Translations under genes and position numbers: made by a program
NCBI GenBank assembly: GCA_017380355.1
Contig: JAFOED010000144.1
Location: 1 to 13,039 of the forward strand
Source: Ruminococcus sp.
GTDB taxonomy: Bacteria > Bacillota > Clostridia > Oscillospirales > Acutalibacteraceae
Direction: 5' to 3'
Length of the DNA: 13,039 nt
Shown here: positions 7,962 to 13,039 of the stretch, in pieces
How the letters are laid out: each line of letters starts with the position of its first letter
Numbering within the stretch: position 1 is the first letter of the stretch
Notes under the pieces: model-generated
Databases searched by the model: none
The model's input: the letters and a program-made list of their open reading frames with translations, nothing else
What the model was told of the DNA's origin: nothing

Positions 7962-9110
7962 ATGAAGAAATATCAGAATATTTATTGGAAGATTTTAAGA
8001 CCTTTAGTTATTGTCTTTTTATATATTAAATTCGGATACACTTTTAAAACGGCTAAAGATTTACCAGAAAAATTCATATTACTATCTAACCACAATACTG
8101 ATTTCGACCCATTATTTGTAGGCGTTAGCTTCAGAAACGGGCTTAGATATGTAGCAAGTGAGCATATTTCACGATGGAAATTTGCTTTTAATTTTGTTAA
8201 TCATATTTTTTCACCTATTCTCCGTCCAAAGGGAACCAATGCAGCATCCACCGTTAAAGAGATACTTCGTGCAAGTAGAGCAGGGGATAACGTATGTATG
8301 TTTGCTGAGGGTGCGCGTTCTTGGAATGGTATTACTGCTCCTATTTCACCTGCTACAGGTAAACTTGTTAAAAGTACTAGATGTGCCTTGGTTACGTACA
8401 AAATTACCGGTGGTTATTTTACAAGTCCTTTGTGGAGCGAAGGCGGTACTCGAAGAGGTAAAATCCATGGTGAGGTTGTTAATATCTATTCAGATGAAGA
8501 AGTCGCATCTATGTCAGTTGACGATATAAACGCTATCCTTAATAGAGATTTGTACGAAGATGCATATGATACACAGACACAGAACAGATCAAAGTATAGA
8601 GGCAGAAAACTTGCGGTAAAAATGGAGAGTATGCTATATTACTGTCCGAATTGTGGTGCGATTGATACATTGTATTCAAAGAAAAATAATGTGTTCTGTA
8701 ACAAATGTAAGCATTCCTTTACCTACGATAAATATGGCGATGTTTACGGCATTAAACAAAAGAATGTTAAAGAGTTGTTTGTTTTCTTACGCGATAAAAC
8801 CCTCTGTGATGCTGAAAACAAAGTAGAATATAAAGCTGATTGCGCTGAGATTATCAGCGTTAAAAATCACGTAGAATCTTTGATTTCTAGCGGTGAGTTG
8901 AAAATAAATGACGCAACGCTTAATTGCGGCGAAGTGACAATTCCTATCTGCGATATTGACGATATGGCGATGCACGGGCGTTATGCACTTGTTTTTTCAA
9001 CAAAAGACACTTATTACGAGATTCTTCTTAAAGAAGAAACGAATACTTTGAAATTCTTTATGCTTTTTCAGGCATATAAAAACGGTAGAATAGATAAATT
9101 TAATTTCTAG
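7962..9110 (+). CDS. PlsC-like lysophospholipid acyltransferase with C-terminal zinc ribbon
   Basis: The first 200 residues or so are a PlsC/LPLAT acyltransferase domain, which typically transfers an acyl chain to a lysophospholipid such as 1-acylglycerol-3-phosphate at the inner face of the membrane. A hydrophobic segment (about 10-22) may anchor it. The HX4D catalytic motif is H44 to D49 in SNHNTDFDP. A PKGTNAAST block (89-97) and the substrate-binding FAEGARSW (114-121, E116) follow. Residues 228-249 form a zinc ribbon with C228-x2-C231 and C246-x2-C249. The last 130 residues are a domain I do not recognise. The whole (382 residues) is clearly longer than ordinary PlsC (about 240). ATG 7962 is chosen because AGGAGGTG (7950-7957) lies at ideal distance; an upstream in-frame start at 7944 has no such site. 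A symporter gene follows after 9 nt. The acyltransferase activity is well supported; the exact acceptor and the role of the tail are unknown. Confidence 0.85.
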   Translation: MKKYQNIYWKILRPLVIVFLYIKFGYTFKTAKDLPEKFILLSNHNTDFDPLFVGVSFRNGLRYVASEHISRWKFAFNFVNHIFSPILRPKGTNAASTVKEILRASRAGDNVCMFAEGARSWNGITAPISPATGKLVKSTRCALVTYKITGGYFTSPLWSEGGTRRGKIHGEVVNIYSDEEVASMSVDDINAILNRDLYEDAYDTQTQNRSKYRGRKLAVKMESMLYYCPNCGAIDTLYSKKNNVFCNKCKHSFTYDKYGDVYGIKQKNVKELFVFLRDKTLCDAENKVEYKADCAEIISVKNHVESLISSGELKINDATLNCGEVTIPICDIDDMAMHGRYALVFSTKDTYYEILLKEETNTLKFFMLFQAYKNGRIDKFNF

Positions 9111-9119
9111 GAGGGTGTT

Positions 9120-10514
9120 ATGGATTTTTCTGCTGCTAACCATGATCTTTGGGGACCGATTATTCAGATTGGTATCATTGCCGCGCTTGTATTACTCGCG
9201 AACATTATGAGACGTAAGCTAAAATTTATACAGAAGTCTATGATTCCAACTGCTGTACTAGCTGGCTTTATCTTATTACTTCTTAAATATTTTAATTTAG
9301 TTCCTGTAATAGATAACGTCTTTTTAGAGACTATCACTTATCATACGATCGCATTAGGTTTTATTGCTATGTCGCTTCGTGTGCCTGAAAAAACTATCGA
9401 AACTGAAAAAATGATCGGTAGTAGGACTGGTGCACTTATTGTTAGTACATATCTTGTACAAGCGATTGTAGGTCTTGCTGTTTCATTGTTCTTTGCATAT
9501 ACATTTATGCCAGAATTATTCAAATCTAGTGGTATTCTTTTGGCTATGGCTTATGGACAAGGACCTGGTCAGGCTAACAATGTTGGCTCTTCTTATGAAA
9601 ATCTAGGCTTTGCTGGTGGCCAAAGTTTTGGTCTTTCGCTCGCTGCAGCAGGTTATATATGCGCTTGTGTAGTTGGAGTTGTTTTTCTTAACATTTTTAA
9701 TAAAAAAGGTAAATTAACAAAGTCTGGTCAAAAGAATTTTGTTTCTGGATCTGTTACTGTTGATACATTTGAGGATAAAAATGAAGTTCCAATTTCTGAA
9801 TCTGTTGATAGATTAAGTATACAGATAGCTCTTATTTGCATTGTTTACCTAGTCACATATCTTATCACTTGGGGATTAACTGAATTACTCGCTGTTATTT
9901 CTGCTGGTCTTGCTGCAACGATTTCTCCTATGCTGTGGGGCTTCAATTTTATTATCGGCTCTATGGTAGCTGCAGGTTGCAGAACACTGTTTACTGGTTT
10001 AAGAAAAGCAAAGCTAATGAACAGACAGTATCAGAACAACTATCTCTTAAGCAGAATTTCTGGATTCTTATTTGATGTTATGATTATCTGTGGAATCGCT
10101 AGTATTAACATCGATGATCTTAAGGGCTATTGGGTACCGTTTATTATAATGGCTGTCGCTGGCGGTGTAGTGACTTTCATTTTCTTGATGTGGCTATCCA
10201 AAAAGCTTTACAAAGGTTATTTTTACGAAGGCTTTTTCTCAATGTATGGTATGCTCACTGGTACTATCAGTAGTGGTGTACTTTTACTAAGAGAAATTGA
10301 CCCACAGATGAAAACCCCTGCTTCAAATAATCTGATAACGGGCAGTTCCTTCGCTATCGCTTTTGGCGCGCCTCTACTTGTGCTTATCAGTATGGCACCT
10401 AAGAGCGAAATGATGACTTGGATTGTTTTCGGACTTGCAATAATTTATTTAGCAGCTTTGTTAACATTCATTTTCTTAGCAGGTCGAAAAGGTAAGAAAA
10501 AAGATAATAAGTAA
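9120..10514 (+). CDS. GltS-like sodium/glutamate symporter family protein
   Basis: The protein is a polytopic membrane protein of 464 residues with about ten or more hydrophobic segments, for example near 12-28, 43-57, 71-85, 104-127, 169-191, 234-250, 255-283, 316-330, 338-358, 372-390, 408-426 and 433-454. It resembles the GltS (ESS) family, which imports glutamate with sodium and has an inverted two-half architecture. The conserved glycine-rich re-entrant segments are AYGQGPGQANNVG (144-156) in the first half and YGMLTGTISSGVLLLREIDP (376-395) in the second. A polar stretch at about 193-232 joins the halves, and this, with extra segments, makes it longer than E. coli GltS (about 401). The glutamate specificity is inferred from the family only, and the GQGPGQ motif looks divergent. 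The ribosome binding site AGGAGGG (9109-9115) overlaps the stop codon of the acyltransferase gene, so the two are probably co-translated. A terminator follows. Confidence 0.8.
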   Translation: MDFSAANHDLWGPIIQIGIIAALVLLANIMRRKLKFIQKSMIPTAVLAGFILLLLKYFNLVPVIDNVFLETITYHTIALGFIAMSLRVPEKTIETEKMIGSRTGALIVSTYLVQAIVGLAVSLFFAYTFMPELFKSSGILLAMAYGQGPGQANNVGSSYENLGFAGGQSFGLSLAAAGYICACVVGVVFLNIFNKKGKLTKSGQKNFVSGSVTVDTFEDKNEVPISESVDRLSIQIALICIVYLVTYLITWGLTELLAVISAGLAATISPMLWGFNFIIGSMVAAGCRTLFTGLRKAKLMNRQYQNNYLLSRISGFLFDVMIICGIASINIDDLKGYWVPFIIMAVAGGVVTFIFLMWLSKKLYKGYFYEGFFSMYGMLTGTISSGVLLLREIDPQMKTPASNNLITGSSFAIAFGAPLLVLISMAPKSEMMTWIVFGLAIIYLAALLTFIFLAGRKGKKKDNK

Positions 10515-10521
10515 TTATATT

Positions 10522-10547
10522 AGCGCCTCGTCTTCGAGGCGCTTTTT
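10522..10547 (+). terminator. Intrinsic terminator after the symporter gene
   Basis: The arms AGCGCCTCG (10522-10530) and CGAGGCGCT (10535-10543) form a perfect 9-bp GC-rich stem around a TCTT loop, followed by TTTTT (10543-10547). It lies 7 nt after the symporter stop and isolates that unit from the mod genes. Confidence 0.95.
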
Positions 10548-10556
10548 ATATTGTTC

Positions 10557-10585
10557 TTGTATTTAGAGCTTTAGTTATGTATAAT
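10557..10585 (+). promoter_or_regulatory. Predicted promoter of the modABC operon
   Basis: A -35-like TTGTAT (10557-10562) and a perfect -10 TATAAT (10580-10585) are spaced by 17 bp, directly after the preceding terminator. Transcription would start near 10592 and leave about 37 nt before the modA start, with GGAG at 10618-10621 as ribosome binding site. I see no convincing ModE-type operator or molybdenum-cofactor riboswitch here; the leader is too short for the latter. Confidence 0.72.
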
Positions 10586-10628
10586 GTAAACGTAGTACTT
10601 TTGATAAAATAACGCTTGGAGCTAGTTT

Positions 10629-11402
10629 ATGAAGAAAATTATTTCATTAATTATCATTTTTGCTTCTATTTGTGCTACGCTTTGTTCTTGTAGTGTTGAT
10701 AAAGAAAAGGAAGAGTTATATATATTTGCTGCTTCGTCACTTACTGATTGTTTATCTGAAATAGAAGATATTTATGAAGCTGAAAATCCTGATATTGATT
10801 TGATCTTTAATTTTAATTCATCAGGAACTCTTAGAGAGCAAATTGATGAGGGTGCACAATGTGATGTGTTTATTTCCGCCAGCAGTACACCTTTAGAGAA
10901 GTTAGATTGTGCCAGCAGATATAAGATCGACTTATTAGAGAACAAAGCTACACTCGTTGTTAGTGAAAGTAATCCTGCTAAAATTCAAAGCTTTGAAGAC
11001 TTATTTAATAAGCTTTATAATACTGAAATACTCTTAGGCATTGGCAACACAGATGTTCCGATAGGTGAATACACTTTACAAATATTTGACTACTATAATA
11101 TTGATGTGAGCAAACTGAATGAAAAAGGTGTTATAACATATGGTTCGAGTGCGAAAGAAATCACTTCTCAAGTAAAAGAAGATTTAGTTGACTGCGCAAT
11201 TATTTATGAAACAGATGCAAAAATTGCAGATTTAGAAATAGTTGAAATAGCTGATAAAGGACAGTGCTCAAAGATTATTTATCCATCATCTGTTCTCGAT
11301 ATATCGAATAATTTTGATTTATCAGTAGCTTTTTTAGATTTCTTACAAACCTCATATGCTAAGATGATTTTTAAAAAATATGGATTCACACCCATTGATT
11401 AA
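10629..11402 (+). CDS. modA: Molybdate ABC transporter substrate-binding lipoprotein
   Basis: ModA binds molybdate (often also tungstate) outside the membrane and hands it to the ModB channel. The 257-residue protein begins with a lipoprotein signal peptide: basic MKK, a hydrophobic run, and a lipobox LCSC with C21 as the predicted lipidated cysteine. The mature part shows ModA hallmarks in order: the oxyanion-binding start FAASSLTDCLSEI (33-45), FNFNSSGTLREQI (60-72), CDVFISASS (78-86), DVPIGEYTLQ (142-151) and the late ligand region IIYETDA (191-197), with Y193 in the place of the conserved binding tyrosine. Serines at 36-37 and 64-65 fit the oxyanion ligands. The gene is first of three, and modB starts 12 nt after its stop. 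Choice between molybdate and tungstate cannot be made from sequence, but the motifs favour ModA over TupA. Base composition is more AT-rich than in the pur genes by eye. Confidence 0.93.
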   Translation: MKKIISLIIIFASICATLCSCSVDKEKEELYIFAASSLTDCLSEIEDIYEAENPDIDLIFNFNSSGTLREQIDEGAQCDVFISASSTPLEKLDCASRYKIDLLENKATLVVSESNPAKIQSFEDLFNKLYNTEILLGIGNTDVPIGEYTLQIFDYYNIDVSKLNEKGVITYGSSAKEITSQVKEDLVDCAIIYETDAKIADLEIVEIADKGQCSKIIYPSSVLDISNNFDLSVAFLDFLQTSYAKMIFKKYGFTPID

Positions 11403-11414
11403 CGGAGGGATAAA

Positions 11415-12101
11415 ATGGATTTATATCCATTATTCAATTCAATTAGAATTGCTCTTATTTCAACATTTGTTGTTCTAATAACGGGTGTTCTTTGTGCGTA
11501 CTATATTTCAAAAGTTAATCGTGTTATTAAAGGTTTTCTCGATGTAATTTTTACTTTACCTTTAGTTTTGCCACCAACAGTAGTGGGTTATCTGATTTTA
11601 AAGATTTTAGGACCCAATAGTTTTATCGGTTCGTTTATGAATGAATTTTTTAGTCTGAAATTCACTATGAACTGGTGGTCTGCTGTTATCGCTACATCAA
11701 TTGTTGCGTTTCCTTTAATGTATAGAACTGCACGCGGTGCTTTTGAGTCTTTTAATAATTCGTTATCAGATGTTGCGCTGACGCTCGGACTATCTAAATC
11801 TTACATATTCTTCAGGATAAGATTACCGTATTGCAAACAAGGTATTATTGCCGGTGCTGTGCTTTCCTTTGCCAGAGCTTTAGGTGAATATGGAGCGACA
11901 AGTATGGTCGCAGGATATATACCGAATAAAACAGCAACAATTTCCACAACTGTGTATCATTTATGGCAGATTAATAATGATGAACTTGCTTTTAAATGGG
12001 TAATGCTGAATATTGTTATTTCTGCTGTTGTGTTATTGGTTGTTAATTTTGTCGAAGATAAGTATCAACGTAAGGAGGTAAAGTATGTCTCTTATAGTTG
12101 A
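11415..12101 (+). CDS. modB: Molybdate ABC transporter permease
   Basis: ModB is the membrane channel of the importer and works as a dimer. The 228 residues are a normal ModB length and contain about five membrane spans, near 9-31, 43-66, 87-105, 143-165 and 194-213. The family loop LPLVLPPTVVGYLIL (48-62) follows the first spans. The EAA-type coupling motif that contacts ModC is at about 119-138, ending in RIRLP, and is followed by the typical AGAVLSFARALGEYGATSMVAGYIP (the ALGEYGA core at 155-161). ATG 11415 has GGAGGG (11404-11409) just upstream. The 3' end overlaps the start of modC by 17 nt, so translation of the two is probably coupled. It fits the modA-modB-modC order seen in many bacteria. 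Confidence 0.95.
   Translation: MDLYPLFNSIRIALISTFVVLITGVLCAYYISKVNRVIKGFLDVIFTLPLVLPPTVVGYLILKILGPNSFIGSFMNEFFSLKFTMNWWSAVIATSIVAFPLMYRTARGAFESFNNSLSDVALTLGLSKSYIFFRIRLPYCKQGIIAGAVLSFARALGEYGATSMVAGYIPNKTATISTTVYHLWQINNDELAFKWVMLNIVISAVVLLVVNFVEDKYQRKEVKYVSYS
12072..12079 (+). promoter_or_regulatory. modC ribosome binding site inside modB
   Basis: AAGGAGGT lies 5 nt before ATG 12085 and within the last codons of modB. It fixes the modC start and explains the 17-nt gene overlap. The match to the anti-Shine-Dalgarno is nearly complete. Confidence 0.82.
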
Positions 12102-13039
12102 TATTGAAAAGAAGTTTGGAGATTTTAATCTCAAGGTTAAGTTTGATACAAACACCAAGAAAATTGCTTTATACGGTCTTTCAGGCAGTGGTAAAACTGT
12201 AACGCTAAAATGTATTTCAGGTATTATTACTCCAGATAAAGGAAAAATAGTAATTGATGGAGTAACGGTATTCGATAAAGAGAAAAAGATAAACCTACCT
12301 CCACAAAAAAGAAATGTAGGTTATCTGCCTCAGCATTTTTCTCTGTTTCCAGATATGACTGTTGAGCAAAACATAATGACTGGTATTAAAAATAGGAAAG
12401 ATCGTAAACGTATTTGCGATAAATATATACAAGATTTCTCACTTGAAGGTGTTAGAAAACTATATCCACACGAAATATCCGGTGGACAAGCTCAACGTGT
12501 TGCTTTAGCTCGAGCACTCGCAACAAATCCTTCGATTCTATTGCTCGATGAGCCATTTTCTTCACTTGATTCACAACTTAAAAATCAAATGGAATACAAT
12601 TTGTTTAATTCTTTAAAAGATTTTAGTGGCGATATTCTTTTAGTTACTCATGATATGCATGAAGTTTTTCGTAACTGTGAAGAAGTGTGTATTATCTATA
12701 ACGCTGTGTGTAATTGTAGCAAAGCTGTAAAAGAAGTTTTTTCAGCACCAAAAACTTATACCGAAGCGGTTCTGGTAGGTATTGATAACATTTTTGAGTT
12801 TGAAAACAGTGAGTATAATTATATCGCATTCAAAAGTAATGATTTATGTTTTAACACTGAAGATAACGATGTTATATTCAGTGGTGTAATTTCAGATCTT
12901 AAATTTGATGTCGATAGTTTAATTTACTATATTAATACTGCAGTGTTTGATAAGCCTATACTTGTAAAAGTTGACAAGCATTTAAATGATAAAAAAATCG
13001 GGGATTCAGTTTCTATATCAGTTAAACGGGAAAAAATAT
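12085..13039 (+). CDS. modC: Molybdate ABC transporter ATP-binding protein (3' end beyond window)
   Basis: ModC hydrolyses ATP on the cytoplasmic side to drive molybdate import. The gene is open from ATG 12085 to the last base, 318 whole codons without a stop. Nucleotide-binding motifs are complete: Walker A GLSGSGKT (31-38, K37), Q-loop Q83 in LPQHF, ABC signature ISGGQAQR (131-138), Walker B ILLLDEP (151-157, D155, E156), D-loop SSLD (159-162) and switch H189 in THDMHE. After a linker, residues about 262-318 look like one TOBE domain, the oxyanion-sensing type of ModC and CysA/PotA relatives, so the true end is probably close to the window edge. The segment after the switch is unusual: where most family members have a DG-x-I-x-x-x-G turn, this protein has a cysteine-rich stretch with C198, C202, C209 and C211. 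The assignment as ModC rests on both the motifs and the modAB neighbours. Confidence 0.92.
   Translation, partial: MSLIVDIEKKFGDFNLKVKFDTNTKKIALYGLSGSGKTVTLKCISGIITPDKGKIVIDGVTVFDKEKKINLPPQKRNVGYLPQHFSLFPDMTVEQNIMTGIKNRKDRKRICDKYIQDFSLEGVRKLYPHEISGGQAQRVALARALATNPSILLLDEPFSSLDSQLKNQMEYNLFNSLKDFSGDILLVTHDMHEVFRNCEEVCIIYNAVCNCSKAVKEVFSAPKTYTEAVLVGIDNIFEFENSEYNYIAFKSNDLCFNTEDNDVIFSGVISDLKFDVDSLIYYINTAVFDKPILVKVDKHLNDKKIGDSVSISVKREKI

Noticed and set aside
8158..8529. 123-codon open frame inside the acyltransferase gene
   Set aside because: It overlaps the catalytic part of the acyltransferase in another frame and has no ribosome binding site or recognisable domain.
10591..10614. Possible ModE-like dyad, CGTAGT...AATAACG, before modA
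   Set aside because: Only an outer CGT...ACG and a few inner bases match between halves, and the spacing and TATATA core of the known ModE site are absent. The similarity is within chance for AT-rich DNA.
1..13039. Defence system, mobile element, CRISPR array or phage remnant
   Set aside because: I found no transposase, integrase, direct-repeat array or nuclease-like gene on either strand. All substantial coding sequence is assigned to purine synthesis, lipid acylation or transport.

Overview
This window looks like a chromosomal segment of a low-GC Gram-positive anaerobe, most likely a clostridial (Ruminococcaceae/Oscillospiraceae-like) gut bacterium. The reasons are the strong AGGAGG-type ribosome binding sites, AT-rich codon use, compact same-strand operons with U-tract hairpin terminators, the single-chain PurL of the clostridial/streptococcal type, and a clostridial GltS-like symporter. 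This is an inference from gene style; no rRNA or other species marker is present. All ten protein genes are on the + strand. No gene-free stretch is longer than about 115 bases, and I see no tRNA, rRNA, CRISPR array, insertion sequence or phage gene.

Region 1 (1-7890) is the distal part of a de novo purine biosynthesis operon: purM (3' end only), purN, a PurO-type IMP cyclohydrolase, a stand-alone AICAR transformylase (purH without its cyclohydrolase half), purD, and a large fused purL. Gaps are 3 to 22 nt, and the operon ends in a clear intrinsic terminator at 7862-7888. PurD, PurN, PurL and PurM carry out steps 2 to 5 of the pathway, and AICARFT plus PurO carry out the last two, ending at IMP. 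The genes for PurF, PurE/PurK and PurC/PurB are not in the window; some may lie upstream. The notable point is that the usual bifunctional PurH is replaced by a transformylase-only protein next to a non-homologous cyclohydrolase.

Region 2 (7905-10547) is a two-gene unit with its own near-consensus promoter (TTGAAT, 17 bp, TATAAT). It encodes a PlsC-like phospholipid acyltransferase carrying a C-terminal four-cysteine zinc ribbon and an unidentified tail domain, then a GltS-like sodium/glutamate symporter 9 nt downstream. It closes with a second intrinsic terminator. A 14-bp palindrome overlaps the -35 element and could be an operator.

Region 3 (10557-13039) is a molybdate-type ABC importer, modA-modB-modC, with its own predicted promoter. 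modB and modC overlap by 17 nt, and modC runs off the end of the window in its TOBE-like domain. ModA is a predicted lipoprotein that captures the oxyanion outside the membrane, ModB is the channel, and ModC hydrolyses ATP. Such a system implies molybdo- or tungsto-enzymes elsewhere in the genome.

Most of the window is well-understood metabolism and transport. I do not see convincing evidence of an entirely new system; the parts most worth a second look are the PlsC-zinc-ribbon fusion and the split PurH/PurO arrangement.
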